From: Siphonodentalium dalli
Taxonomy: Eukaryota > Mollusca > Scaphopoda > Gadilida > Siphonodentaliidae
Assembly (NCBI GenBank): GCA_032622095.1
Contig: CP136069.1
Span: 34,012,194-34,076,193 of the forward strand
Direction of reading: 5' to 3'
DNA length: 64,000 bases
Part shown: positions 1 to 12,769 of the stretch, piece after piece
How the letters are laid out: each line of letters opens with the position of its first letter
Position numbering within the stretch: position 1 is the stretch's first letter
Position numbers and translations under genes: made by a program
Notes under the pieces: model-generated
What the model was told of the DNA's origin: nothing
The model's input: only the letters and a program-made list of their open reading frames with translations
Databases searched by the model: none

Positions 1-178
1 CATATATAAGAGAATGCATTGGCCTAAACAAAATATTTTTCTACATTCTTTGACAATTTTATAATTTTTAATATGTTAAGCCAATGCATTCTCTTATATA
101 TGCGAGGCGACCTATGGTCGACTCGCATATATAAGAGAACGCATTGGCACAGGGCCGTTCTGTTGGGTAAAGGGTTAA
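1..178. mobile_element. TTAA-flanked hairpin MITE, family A, cut by window start
   Basis: This is the right part of a family A element. It starts inside a palindrome half (positions 1-24), has the typical AT-rich spacer, then a full 67-bp palindrome at 81-147, then the right end TGTTGGGTAAAGGG followed by TTAA (175-178). The complete copies at 22803 and 46179 show the same order. TTAA flanks and CCC-starting ends are known for piggyBac elements, so a non-autonomous piggyBac-type origin is inferred. Confidence 0.8.
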
Positions 179-307
179 GCGCTTTATAAAAATCGTTATG
201 CTGCTACTGACATTTGCCAGAAACTAGCCTTCACATAAATGGCACGAGTCAATTATGTTTTCACTCGTGGTCGAGCATTAAAACAATAGATGATACACGC
301 ACAGTCA

Positions 308-566
308 TTAACCCTTTCATGGCGGGAGCTGCGCTGGTGCAGCATTAAAAATCCTTTTCTAGTGCATGCATTCTCTTACGCGAGTCTCCCAATAGGGAGC
401 CTCGCATGTATAAGAGCATGCACTGGCTTACAAGGTCTGGACAAGATAAATATGTTTAGGCCAATGTATTCTCTTATATGCAAGGCTCCCTATGGGAGAC
501 TCGCATATATAAGGGAATGCATTGGCACAGGGTTTTCGCTAAATTTCAGGAAGCTCCATTCATTAA
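308..566. mobile_element. TTAA-flanked hairpin MITE, family D, decayed
   Basis: The left end reads TTAACCCTTTCATGGCGGGA. Two degenerate versions of the window's common palindrome follow (about 366-426 and 458-520), with centres built on CTCCCTATGGGAG instead of CGACCTATGGTCG. The right end is eroded: it reads GGAAGCTCCATTCATTAAAG where the copy ending at 38939 has a clean GGGTTAA. An open frame over 290-976 only runs through this element and into unrelated sequence. Confidence 0.65.
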
Positions 567-767
567 AGTCAGAACATTTTGCCAGCTGTGTGAGTGCAAT
601 ATTAAGACAATTAAAGAACACTAACTCTATTCTGTGCTCAGATTGGATAGTGCGTTATTTTACCTATTTTAAGTTCGCATACGATGTGTTGCTTTGGTTC
701 CAGGTTTGCTACAACAGCTATGATGGAAGAGAGGTCTCTGAAATAGGAGACACTGGAGCCGTGTTAG

Positions 768-2082
768 ATGGTCATGTCGCAAGAAGAGGATGCTTGGGAG
801 CGTCAGGCATCACCGCCCACTCTTCACTCCCAAAACTGGGAAACCAATTCATCCCCGGCAATCAAAATCGAACCCCCAGATCCAGACCAGACCATTGTCT
901 CAACAGACGTCACAGTTGGCCAATGGGAACACAACTCATCACCGCTACATTTGCCTCCTCAGGTTTACATCCCTGAAAGTTCGCAGACGACATCACTAGA
1001 ATCCCAGGAATGGGAAGCCAGGCTTTCTCCGACGAAACTTGCCTCACAAATGATGGGTCACGTGGTTGCGGAAGGTTCTGTCGACAGAGTGACACCTATC
1101 GGTGACAGTGACGACCAATTATCACCGGATTCTACCCCATCACAAACGTCGGTGGAAGCCCACACATACGGCGATGGTATGTGTGACTCAATTCACGAAA
1201 TGGACAACAGACTGAATGGTTCTGGTGAAAGTTCGAAACCGGAACTGGAATACCTACTGACTCACAATGGCACGCCAATATCACACTTGGGGCACGCGAC
1301 TGGACAGGGACACAGTCGGATGCCACCAGGTTTCGGAGAACAGTTTATTACATCGGGACTGCCAGGCCAGGGCGCGAGTCTAGGGCGACCCTATTACATA
1401 CAGCAGGGGTATCCAGGTTCGCACATTGTCACTCATCACATGCCACCTGGAACACACGAGGGACCTGGACATTTACTGCCGCAGGATGTAGAAGTGTTCT
1501 TTAACACACTCGAGCGACCAACTGGAATCACCAGTGTTTCTCTTCCTAGCGGATACAACCCGGATAGTGCTAATTTAACTCAACTAACGAACACCCCGTC
1601 ATCTTCATCGCCACCTTCATCCCCAAACTCCCAAGGTCGGTTTCAAGGTCAACATTCGGTAGGACTTCTTCCGTACTCCGGGAATTCGTTCCAACCCGGA
1701 AGCTACTTATCGAACTACTCGTTACCTTCTGTATTAGTTCCGACCACGAAATCTATAGGCTCGTTACCTATGCCTTACCTAACGCCCTCTGGTGATGGTC
1801 AGAGTGGAAACATTGTATGGCCGCCGATCAACAGTTCACCATACGCATCTACTCCTACATTGACTAGTCACCTGACTTCCAAATATAACTTGCCGTCGAC
1901 GGAAATTGTTCCTGGACAGACGACGCTGAGAACAGACGCCCTAAGTTCCATGCAGTATGCCACCAGAAACACACCATCGTACCAACCGCCAGGGTACCCA
2001 AGTGACATAAACTTGACTTCCGGTTGGACCAATGACTATCAGAGTGTGTCATCCCTGAATGACGAGAGAATCCATGATAATG
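768..2082 (+). CDS. GATA4/5/6-like transcription factor, exon 1 (N-terminal region)
   Basis: Coding exon 1 gives residues 1-438 of a predicted 716-residue GATA factor. The start is the ATG at 768, directly preceded by an in-frame TAG (765-767); a second ATG at 774 could also serve. A 3' splice site ending TTCCAG at 703 suggests a non-coding upstream exon. The exon ends at 2082 before a strong GTGAGT donor and leaves one base, which joins exon 2 to give Asp. The protein is rich in Ser, Pro, Thr, Gln and Tyr, as expected of an N-terminal activation region. A Ser/Pro stretch sits near residues 277-287. No zinc finger is in this exon; assignment rests on in-frame joining to the finger exons 21 kb downstream. 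The motif FQGQHS occurs here and again in exon 5. The exon is unusually long for a GATA4/5/6 gene. Confidence 0.85.
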
Positions 2083-2559
2083 GTGAGTCTAATATATTAC
2101 TTTTATTATATGTCCATCAACCTTTTACGTAAAAATATATATATCGTATCCCCACTCCCAGAAGTCCGCGCGTGTTATCCTACTCTCAAGATATTATCCT
2201 ACTTTGAGCACTGCGTCATGACGTCATTTTTTGCGTCATTTTGTATCCTTGTGTATTATTTTAACAGAAATGCCTGCTGATGTTGTAGCTTTAAGAACGA
2301 ATTAGGTCTAACCGTGTGTTTCATTGTTGTATGGGTCGTACCAAACTGGCATAGAAAATATAATAAACACCAGGGATGGGTCCATTACATTGCAAAGTAA
2401 TGCATAACCATTACCATTACTTGACATTTTTTGCATTACCATTACATGGAAAACTCAATTTATTAGTCCAATTGACATGTCATATTTTGTTTTCAACGGA
2501 ACAAAGCACAAAACAATGTAAATTATATTATGTATGTTGTACTTGAGTTTGGATCGTAA

Positions 2560-2640
2560 ATTCCCTATGTGAGACTCGCGTGTATAAGAGAATGCATTGG
2601 CACAGGATCTTTAATGTTGCACCAGCTCAGCTCATGTGTT
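2560..2640. mobile_element. Family D hairpin MITE remnant
   Basis: A half palindrome (CCCTATGTGAGACTCGCG, then AAGAGAATGCATTGG) is followed by CACAGGATCTTTAATGTTGC and ACCAGCTCAGCTC. This matches the right part of the family D element at 39357-39619. The left half is missing. Confidence 0.55.
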
Positions 2641-2910
2641 ATATATAGTCTTCCAAAACTACACTTCTTGGCTTTCATGACAGTACATTTTTCCTGCTAA
2701 CATGAATCTATTTAAATTAATAACCAGTGAGTGTACTAGACAACAATACCATGCATCTTTCAGTTTTTTCTAATTTTCATAAAGTTTCAAACTCAAGTTC
2801 AATGTAATTTTATGTTTAGAACTATTTTTTTGTTTTGTTGAAAAAAAAGTAACCCATTTCTGTTCTGAGTCATGAATTCTCTCATTTTCAATTTCAACAG
2901 TGCCTACAGT

Positions 2911-3015
2911 CCAAGTCCGCTCTTACTAAAACCAGCTAAGATATTGGGATAGCGAGATGCTAGCTTTAATATATCTTAGCTGGTTTTAGTAATTATACGA
3001 GCAGATTTGGACTAT
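2911..3015. mobile_element. Short hairpin MITE between 14-bp direct repeats
   Basis: Arms at 2911-2945 and 2971-3013 are inverted copies (GTCCAA and GCTC ends, core TACTAAAACCAGCTAAGATA). The unit is flanked by two identical copies of ACAGTGCCTACAGT at 2897-2910 and 3016-3029. The flanking repeat is longer than most DNA-transposon target duplications. Confidence 0.6.
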
Positions 3016-3163
3016 ACAGTGCCTACAGTATATAGTTCATAAAGTATGTCTATAGCTAGTTTACAATTGATTCAATTCAGTGGCACCAAGTCTTCTAAAT
3101 TTCCAACTGTGAAGACTTGAAATTCCTGCGAGGGAGCAAAGTTTGTCACCGCATGCGCCACCC

Positions 3164-4980
3164 TTAAAGGGACCCAAGGCACTCGCGTTGGATAAATGTG
3201 TCACAAATACACCACTATAAGAAGAGCACCGAGAAATAGATCACCTTTGTTCTTATATTCATTGTTGATAGTTTCCAAATAACGAATTTTGTGTGTTGAA
3301 ACCATTATTATGTAACAAAGCTTTACAGTGATTTTTCAATAAACATCGCTAATCGTGTAGTAATTAAGTTCAAATATTATAATCTTAATATGATTTTCTT
3401 TCAATGCTTTTCCAATGTGTGCCGTCAAGTTTTAATGAGACTTTGGTATCTTATGAAGTATTTTATTGGAATAATTTGACTTTTATCGGCAATTCCACTG
3501 TAACAGTAATGTTTACAAAACAGTAGTTTTAACATGCGAAATCTAATTATCGGAGAGTTACTACTAAGAGCAGAGTCAATCTATATTTTCATTTGCTTCA
3601 TGTACGTATTGATGGTAGTTGTTTAACATACTTTTGGTTAAAAAGTGGTTTTGACATGCGAAATCTCATTATTAGAGAGTTATAAATAATTAAAATAAGA
3701 ACAATGTCCATCTATATTCATATATATATCTTTATTTCATCCAGCTAGGAGAGTATTTTTTACAATGTTACAATAAAATTATAAATATAGAAAGGAAAGT
3801 AAATAGTAATTCCCGCCACATGATACACGAGCACACATTCACACAATTTTAACATTAAACACACACAAGCTCTTCGTTATTTCTGGGTGGGGAAAACAAT
3901 AAGAAAAAATAAATAAATAAGTAAATAAATAAATATAAAATTATATAAATAAAAACAAGCACACACAAAAACTTGACAATAAATACAGATATATGTCAAC
4001 AGACCGTAGCATAAAGCTACACATTCACTAACAGAAGGAAGAATAAAATCTGCCTTGGAGTTTGCATGGGAACATCCATGCAATACAATGTGATAATGAT
4101 ATGCATAAAGGCATAGTTTTGAAAACACTCTTTAATGTTAATGGTTAAGGAAACCATGAACGCTCTTTATCATGGGTGTTCTTTTGAAGTTTTGGACGCC
4201 CGACCAAAATTCAGAACCTGTTTGACGTCGCTACTCCACATGTATGAGCGGGCTTAGATTTTTTTTATTTCATTAGTTTATGGTACAAAGAGCGTACAAC
4301 TCTTGAGGATCAGGGGACCACAATATTTGCCATGAAATTGGGTACTTGTTTCAACCACAAGGCAATGTTTTCGTCAAATTGTTATGGTTATTTTGTGTTG
4401 TTAAAGGGGTACTATACGCCATTTTCAACAAATTCCCTGTGATAACAACGATCTAGTATCGATAATATATAGAAAACTAAGTAATGTATTCTGTAAACGT
4501 TCAGGTTAATAGGTTTTCTTAAAATCAAAGTAAAAAAATGGAGCCATAAATTAAATTACGAATTTCCGTGTACAAGACGTAATAAAAAATATAGATAGTG
4601 GATTTGGGGAACGCGTGGCACACATGTTCGTATACAAAACTATGTTGATACAGGGCGTAAACTCAAGCCACTCGTTGGCTAGTGATTATTCAATGACTTA
4701 AATGAGTTTTTGGGGCTAGTGTGCATATAATATAACATTTATTTGATACATTTGCTTGAAAACTGTCCAAAAATTACTCGACAACGACAATTGGTATTTT
4801 CGCATTCCGGCTAAAATGCCATCCGTAACATTACTTCATACTCGACAGACTTTCAATAATAGAAATCTGGTTCCCTTATTCTACGACTCAGAGACTATAG
4901 AAACCAACAGCAACATTCGAGTACAGTAGCACTTTAGTGTTTTATTTTGACCATTGTTTCCATTCAATAATGTTCAGTGT
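3164..4980. repeat. Interspersed repeat tract, partner of 23834-24918
   Basis: The AT-rich stretch has no gene. Its part 4404-4930 matches 23834-24372 in inverted orientation, and about 3415-3545 matches 24520-24625 inverted. Both tracts have an edge reading TTAAAGGGAC (3164 and 24384). A run of 16 G follows at 5041-5056. Confidence 0.55.
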
Positions 4981-5334
4981 ATAGTTGAAAAATATTATGA
5001 ATATATACTGCATGGGTGAATTTCTAGCAAAATATATACTGGGGGGGGGGGGGGGGTGCTGATACTTACGGATATTAATTTTGTCCGAATAAAGCATCTA
5101 TACAACTGAAGCCTCTCACGAAATGAACACGCATTCAAGCACTATACATGAAGAACTTCGAGAAGAACTTGGAGTTTCAAGGACGTTTGAAATATTTCTC
5201 CTATCCGGTTTACCAACACAAAACTATAATGTGTATTAAAATACTCAAGCCGAGATCATACCAAACTATATTATAAGCCCGTTTGTGTGAGGTTTGTTTT
5301 TTGTGTGATCAAATATCGACTTTCACAGCAAGCC

Positions 5335-5753
5335 TGCAAATTGCGTGTCATTCATTTGCAGAATGAGGTCGACAGAGGGTGAATTTAGTGATGCTATCCC
5401 GCACAGCGGGCTAGCATCACCATATTCACCCTCTGGAGACTTCATTCTGCCTAGGCCTCACCTTGTGGGAAGTATCAATAGTATCAAATTAACATTGTTT
5501 TCAGTTACGTTTTCCCTTCTGGGAAGTTTCTATATCCCCTAATTTGCAGAAGATAAAATGCATAATCGAGGTGCCCAATGGGTTAACATCACCAACTTCA
5601 ACTGGGGAACTTCAATCTTATCCTAGGTCTACCATAGCAGTTGAGGGCCTAAGCAGAATGAGGTTCCCAGAGGGTGAATTTAGTGATGCTAGCCGCTATG
5701 TTAAATCACCCTCCGGGGACCTCATTCTGCAAATGACAGACACGCTATTTGCA
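5335..5753. mobile_element. Compound hairpin MITE, family G (complete)
   Basis: The ends are inverted copies of TGCAAATTGCGTGTC. Each end carries its own hairpin built from GAGGGTGAATTTAGTGATGC and its complement (about 5360-5455 and 5655-5731), separated by an AT-rich spacer. Partial relatives are at 16008-16215, 43041-43337 and the right edge of the window. Confidence 0.7.
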
Positions 5754-5819
5754 TGATTGTTTCACAGAGAATGTTTTACCAGGTTTTGAATTTTTGTCAG
5801 GATCTCCTCTGAAAAAGAG

Positions 5820-5965
5820 GGTTTACGTTTTCTTGCAAACAAGTTAGTGGTGCGGACCGGGCCGAACAACTCTATATGTGGTCCGGTCCACAGATTATGC
5901 GGTCCAGTACGGTCCTGTCCGGGAAATCCCGACCCGGTACCCTTGCCTGGACCGATCCAAAGCGG
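5820..5965. repeat. GGTCCG-rich repeat patch
   Basis: Motifs GGTCCG, GTCCGG and CGGACC recur on both strands about every 15-25 bp, and the GC content is higher than around it. No coding signal is evident; the function is unknown. Confidence 0.4.
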
Positions 5966-6261
5966 TCCGTACCATGTACATGTGAATGAATTACCCTTTT
6001 CAGTAAAGTGATCATCGTATATACATGCAGGGAAAATTAAGTTTACTATAATTAAAACATGGTGCGCAAACATTGTTTGCAGCATTGCTTGCCGCAGTTA
6101 ACATGGTGGCACTGCAATAACACAGTATATACTTTGAATATAAACTTTTACAGATGATCCACAATGTTTGTTGCGTATATTAGGCCATTTAAAGATGCAC
6201 ATCGCTTTTCGAGACAAAATTCTGGAGGGTTAGATTGTTATTTGAATAGAATAAGTTATTC

Positions 6262-6412
6262 TGTTTCCTGCCATGTTTAATCGTATCCTGTCCCCGGTCT
6301 GGAATTTATATTCAACCTAGCCGCCCTAGCGCATAATGACTATGACTCGAGGCGAGGTTGAATATAAATTCCAGGCCGGGGACATGACACCATGCACCCT
6401 GGTAGGAAACAA
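6262..6412. mobile_element. Hairpin MITE-like inverted repeat
   Basis: Arms contain CTGGAATTTATATTCAACCT (about 6300-6319) and its complement (about 6355-6375), extending outward through CCCCGG and GTTTCCT. The loop is about 35 bp and GC-rich. Confidence 0.55.
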
Positions 6413-6519
6413 AACAACGTGTTTGACATATTTCCGACAATGGTGGGTCATTGACTCATTGTGTCTTGAAATGTTTATCAGTCTAATTAACTTTGATATT
6501 TTTTAAACACATATGCAAC

Positions 6520-6728
6520 ATTATCCGGTCCTTCTTTGAAAAGCGGCTGAGTTTATTAATTGCATAATAATTATAAGAACAACTTGTGAGTGAGTATTCA
6601 GAACATACATTTTGACTGAGTCGGATTTTTGTTTAATTCGTCCTATTACTGTACATGTATGTTTTATATTATATTATATGCTATATGTGTGCAACTGCCC
6701 AGTGAGGTGTTATTGCAATAAAATCGTG
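6520..6728. repeat. Interspersed repeat with an unoccupied TTAA site
   Basis: This copy is collinear with 60310-60960 but lacks the 450-bp family E MITE found there. At 6633-6636 it has a single TTAA exactly where the other copy is interrupted. Both end with TGTTATTGCAATAAAAT. Confidence 0.75.
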
Positions 6729-7215
6729 TATCTTGTCAGCGCGTCAAGGTTGTCCGGATCACAAATTGGGCAATATTAATCAGAACGCCATGGGGTTTCG
6801 TGTGTAGTTGATACTTCATAACAACTTCGCTTTTGGTCACCATCCGATGATTTTTGACGGAGTTATGCTGTTTTTTTTCTACTTCCTGGTTGTCCGGATG
6901 ATAATTGGGGCAATGTTCAAGAACATTTCTCAATATCTGGTTTATGGTTCACATTTGAAAAGTCGCAGTTCAAGATCGAAATTGCATGGTCACGGTCCAT
7001 TTTTTGACAGTTGAGTCAAATTGAACTTTTGAAATTTTGTAAATAGCGATCATGTGACATGCCTGTTCAGGATACCACCTGTTGTTATTACTGCAAGACA
7101 TCCCAAAATTGATAATCAGTGTGAAAATAGGCAAACGTATAGTAGACCTGAAGTTTTGCTATGGCGGAAGTACTGGATGTTGAATCTCAAATACATGAAA
7201 CAATCTAGAGTTATG

Positions 7216-7678
7216 TTAAAGACACATTTAATTTTCGCCGATTGTCACCGATTATTTTGTTGTAGTGCCTTGATATAGGCTTTTAATAACAATATATGAC
7301 ATACATACATACATATGACATATATGATTAAAATACTACAATTAATGACCAGATGGAACATCGGTGTCTCAGAAGGTGACAATAGAGAAATAGAAAATAG
7401 CTGGAATCAGGGAAACATTCCCCCGTCTCGCTCCCAGAATGCAAAACAATTCAAACCAAGATATAGAGATATTCCCCTTCCATTGAAAATAATAGACTTT
7501 GCACAAAACTTAAGCACAAAAAACACGTCGGTACCTTAACAAAAACAACATGTTCAGTTTATTACACCTGATAAGTTGATAATACAATATTTTGGAGCTT
7601 CCTCTTTCAAATGGTATATACTAGGGCATGTATTTTATATAATGTGATCTGGAGGTTCGAAAATAAGTGAGCCTTTAA
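7216..7678. mobile_element. TTAA-flanked MITE, family E
   Basis: The left end after TTAA reads AGACACATTTAATTTTCGCC and the right end reads GGTTCGAAAATAAGTGAGCCT before TTAA, giving imperfect inverted ends. The internal sequence matches the copies at 26711, 33961 and 60422. Short open frames inside it are not conserved between copies. Confidence 0.65.
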
Positions 7679-8148
7679 ATAGCCTTGATAATAGTGTAAC
7701 GCGATACCAAAGCCAAGTCCAAATAAACGCGCCACCTTTTTCGGGGGGATGTGGGGTCGGCGACCTTTTTTATTTTTAATTAAAATACAACTTCGTCCAT
7801 GGCAGACATTACAAGTCTGATGCTATTTCAAAATATATTATTTCTCGTACCTTTTATTCAATCTGCCAAGAGTTTATATATTACCCCAATTAAGGACCAA
7901 TTTGTCGGCCAATGGTTTCTGTGTCAAAACCTCAGCAAATATTCTAACACATAGAAAATTTAAAACAATCCCATTACGTATAAGGTAAATCATGCGGGTA
8001 CTATTGGGCGGTTTTTCGTTTAATATATTATTGTGCGCGGCTATGTTGATCACAATCATTCCATTGTAACCAAGAGAATGCAGCTAAGTCTTGTTTGTTC
8101 AAATCTCCACTTGTTTGTCAAACAGTATGTCGCCATCTCGCCCGCTCT

Positions 8149-8480
8149 ACAATGAAGAAAAAATAGTCAGTCAATATGACTAACTTAGGTTAGTCAACTG
8201 TTTGTCCACATGATGACTAACTTAGCTCAGTCATTATGACTAATGCAGAAAATGTTACAAGGGCGATGTTAGTCATAAGAAATGGTTGACTAAGAAATGG
8301 TTAGTCAAATTGACTAATTAGGTCATTAGACTACAATTATGTTAGTCAAATTTTGAAAATTGAAAAGGGTTGATTAAGAAATGGTTAGTCAAATGGGATA
8401 ATTAGGTCATTATACTACAATTATGTTAGTCAAAATGACAAGGATTGAGTCATAATGACTAACTTTTTCTGAGTAACTGG
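8149..8480. repeat. AGTCA-rich hairpin repeat, family H
   Basis: Dense alternation of TTAGTCA and TGACTAA on both strands makes this stretch self-complementary at many registers. Related pieces lie at 17690-17842 and 48785-48920. Confidence 0.5.
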
Positions 8481-8696
8481 GAATGTGAACGTTCAATTTG
8501 GTGGAAATTGTTTGCAAATACTTTCAATACTCAACCAGATGACATATTATCCAGAATCAGAGACAGAAATTGAAATCAGGTCAAACTTTCAAGCCCTCCT
8601 CTAAAACACAGATTTCAATACAGGGGCACGTACTGTAGATTTCCAATGGCCGTGTTTGAACACGCGGAGAACGTTCCTCGGTAATTTCCTAGTCTT

Positions 8697-8995
8697 GTAA
8701 AGCGAGACTTGTGTTCTATAGTACTCGAGCAATTGTATTCTTGTTAATGACTTGCATTGTTTATTGGAATTTAACAATAGTCGAATACCCTTTGTTCACA
8801 TCATACATCGTTGTGAACTGATTTATATGATATTCTCCGCGAGCCATCTGTAACAGGGTTTCATTTCAGCAGTAAAGCGAGACTGGTGTTCTATAGTACT
8901 CGAGCAATTGTATTCTTGTAAATGACTTGCATTGTTTATTGGAATTTAACAATAGTCGAAATTCATTTCAACAGTAAAGCGAGACTTGTGTTCTT
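8697..8995. repeat. Spaced tandem duplication of an 88-bp segment
   Basis: The segment starting AAAGCGAGACTTGTGTTC and ending AACAATAGTCGAA occurs at about 8697-8790 and 8872-8960 with very few differences. A third partial copy starts at about 8973. There is no gene signal. Confidence 0.7.
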
Positions 8996-9694
8996 GGGGT
9001 GAATGGAGTGACCTAACGCTGCATCTTTTTGTTATTCTATAGTACGCGAATAAAATTATTGTCTATCCTGGGGGAAAACAAATAAAATCAATGTCATATG
9101 CTGGGTTCAAATTATGCATGGGCATATATAGATATGAAACAGAGAGAAGTTGCCGGTGATAAATAAGGGTTTCCACATAAATTATGTTGTGACAGGGGCG
9201 ATTCTCACCAAAATACTCAACAATTGGGAATTTCATGCAGGGACGTGTCGATAGGGGGTTGGGGCATCACTGTAATCTTCGTTCCAAAGTTCACGATGAT
9301 CCCACATATGGTTGAATTATGGAGTTAAATGGCAATCAGTTGAGAAGTGTCGATCGGTAGGAGTTGATTTGGGTTGGAGATTTCTAACAGTTGGAAATCT
9401 TGAGTAACCATTGCAGAATTTCAACCGAATGGGGTGCAAATATAGTTTTCCGGTCTCGGAAATATTATCTGATTCAAGGTGCACTCGGGCAGCGGAGACC
9501 CTATACATGAATGTTAACGCGATTCCATGCCAGAAAATGGCACTGAGTTTGAAAATTAAGACTGGAGAATAGGTTGTAATCATTCCAATAGCTAAAAATT
9601 TCCAGCTAATATAACTGCAAATTATACTTTATACCACTAGTATGATGTTTTCCTACATTCAGTATAATTTTGGTTGTAAAATCTAAGTTTCCCC
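8996..9694. other. Intronic sequence without recognised features
   Basis: I see no repeat pair, hairpin or coding exon here beyond short open frames without codon or splice support. Confidence 0.5.
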
Positions 9695-11094
9695 TTATAG
9701 TGGGGGGGATAGTTGCAAAATCGTTCACTTTGTGATAGAAGCGCCAAACTTTCAGAGTTTGTTAAGTAGTTGGTGAGTATCACTAAACTGGCTGGTTCCA
9801 GATTTTGGAGGTCACCTTGACCTTCAATTTGACCTTGACCTTTTTGAAAATCTCAGTTTTTGGGTTGGGTGGTTTATGCCATCCTCTTCTTGTGAAAATC
9901 GCATCTTCTCACAGTTTTCTCAATACAGTTATAGTTGGGAGGTGACTACGGTTCATTTGGGCCAAAACATATCTAAATTTTCATAAGATGGCCGCCAATA
10001 TGGCCGCCGGAAGTTGAAAATGTGACAATTTTTCACAAATATCTTCTAGTTCAATTCATGCTGTTTGGAACTGGTTGAGTAATGCAACTTTATTTTGTGT
10101 TTTGTATATTAACCGATCATTGGAGCAATTAAATATGCAATTATTGTGGTCCTAGCCCCTTCCGATCCCTCAAAACTTCGATTTTACAGGATGCGGTATA
10201 AAATTTCACAAAAAATCACAATTGGGAATCTAGTCATATTTCAACAAGAAATGAACATAACTTTGTAATGTAAGTGAGGCATATCATTACCTATGAATAT
10301 TCCAAATCACTGGAACCAAAATTCTTACTTTGGCTCAAAATGGCTGCCAATATGGCCGCCAAAATATGGAAAATGGTAAATATTACACCAGCGTCTCCTG
10401 CAATCATTTGCAAGTTGTGGTTGATGTATAAAATTGGCAATTATGCATTCTATACATTGAATACTAACATGTCTGATGCACCATGGTTAATTGTTACTAT
10501 TGTCACCACTGACATCGTCAAAAATATTGGACTTTTCTCTCAAAAACTTGACATAAATATTGGCAAAAATTCACTTTTCAGGTTTGGACCATTTTTTCAG
10601 GTAAAATGTAACTATCTTTGGATTGAAAGGTTTTTATTGTTTTGGTCTATCTTAAATGTGTCTCACTACGGTGTTTATAGACCAAATTGCTCAAGATGGC
10701 TTCCAAAATGGCAACCAAATTTGTAAAATGTTAATTTTTTACATATATCCCGAACATTCTCTGCATTATCCGAAAATGTAGCAAAATGTGACTCACTTGG
10801 TTATTATACGTGTTAGTTAATTAACTGACAACTAAATGTTCTATTCTGGTTGTCCCACTTCCGTATGGGGCAAAATAAATTCATTTTAAAGTATGTAATT
10901 TTGCCGAGCACCTATTTTGTGATTTTGGCCATAGTTATTGAAAGGAAATGGGCAGAACTTTGAGACAGAATTGAGATGGACCATAATATTTGGCTATTCT
11001 GGTCCATTATGCTAAGAAAATGTCAACTGAATACAGTGTGGATGCCAAGATCGTAGCCAGGGAGTTACTCTATGATCATACGTGAGGTGAATAG

Positions 11095-12690
11095 GTATAC
11101 AGTGAGTTATTGTATGTCATGACTTATGTGAATAGGTATACAATGAGTGACTATATGGTTATGCGTGGGTTGTCCATTGTAAGATATATGTATACAAGGA
11201 GATGTCATGGTCAGGTGTGAGGTGAATCGGTATGCATGGAGTGACTGTATAGTGTATGATTGTGTATATCTAGGTGTGCCTGTATGGGCATTGGTGTGGT
11301 GTATGGATATAGCTACATGGTCATCTATGTGTTGATTATGTATATATGGAGTGACTCTAAGGGCATGGGTGTGATGTACATGTGTTGTCTGTATGATCAT
11401 AAATGGGTGTGTTGGTAAATAGGGTGTGATTTGATGGTTACGGGTAATGTGTATAGGTATACATGGAATGACTGTACGGACATGATTGAATATGATTACC
11501 TGGAGTAAGCTTGGTGGACATTGTCGAGTGTGTGAGTATATAGGGAGCGTCTTTGTGGTAACGGGTGGGATGCATATTTATATATCTTATGGATGTATTA
11601 TCATTGGTTGGTGTATAGGGATTAGCTCTATTATCATGGATGGCATGTATGATTATACAGTGAATTGCTGAATTGTCATGTGTGAGGTGTATATGCAAGT
11701 ATGGATTGTTTGGGTGGTTGTGTGTATATCTGGAAGGGCTGAATGGCCACTAGTGAGGTTTACTTGTATGCTTGGAGTGAATCTATGGTCTAGGGTGGGC
11801 TGTATATGTATATTGAGTGGTTATATGACTATGTGTGTCGATATAGGTATACAGGTAGTGAATGTATGGTCAATGGTGAGATGAGTACATGTATGTATAC
11901 AAGTAGTGACAGTATGGTCATAAATATAATGGACATCTATACAGGGGGTGACTATTAAAATGGTCATGTGTCAGGCGTATGAGTATACCTGGTGTTCCTG
12001 TTTGGTGACTCGTGGCGGTATGGTCATCTGTAGGTTATATCAGTATACACATGTGTTGCTTTTTGTCATGGGCAAGGGATATGTGTATATAGCAAGTGGC
12101 TATATGGCCATGGATAAAGTGCATATGCATACATGGAGTGACTATACTGACATGGCTGGGATGTATTAGTATATATTGAGTGACTATGCGGCTATGGTGT
12201 GACAAATAGGGATACAGGGAGTGACATGGCCAATGTTGAGGTGAATATGTATGCAAGGATTGACCATGGTCGTGTATGAATGTTTTGAATAGGTACACAC
12301 GGTGTGACTATATGGCCATAGGTCAGGTACCATTGGTGAAGGTATGTGTATGAAGCGAATGGCTATATGGCCATTGGTGAGGTGCATATGTATACCCGGA
12401 GTGACTTTATGGTCATTGTTGATGTATATATTGATTGTCTATTTGACCACGTGTTTGGAGAATATGTATACAGTGGATGACCTTATGGCCAATGGTGAAC
12501 TGAGTGGGTATACAAGGAATGACTATATAGTTATCGGTCATGTTTAGATGTATCCCCGGTGTGCCTGTATCGTGACGCGTGGCTGTAAGGTCACCCGTGG
12601 TCATGGGTCAGGTGTACATTTATACAGTGGGTCACTATATTGTTATGTCTGTGGTGTTTATGTATATAAGTAATGACTGTGTGGTAATAG
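11095..12690 (+). repeat. Degenerate ~40-bp minisatellite, left array of the fold-back
   Basis: Units follow GTATACANGGAGTGACTATA, then a core like TGGTCATGNGTGAGG; they are roughly 37-45 bp long and strongly diverged. Open frames on both strands here are products of the repeat and not genes. Confidence 0.75.
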
Positions 12691-12769
12691 GTGGCCATCG
12701 TTTTCCGTGTTTAACGCCCCCCCCCATGTTTTTAAACACCATCAAGATAGAGAACTCTCTGACATGACC

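Noticed and set aside
290-976. A 228-codon open frame overlapping the GATA exon
   Set aside because: It runs through a family D MITE and then reads the GATA exon in the wrong frame.
10274-10726. A 150-codon open frame in the left arm of the 9.7-kb fold-back
   Set aside because: The inverted copy in the right arm is not open over the same stretch and no domain is visible.
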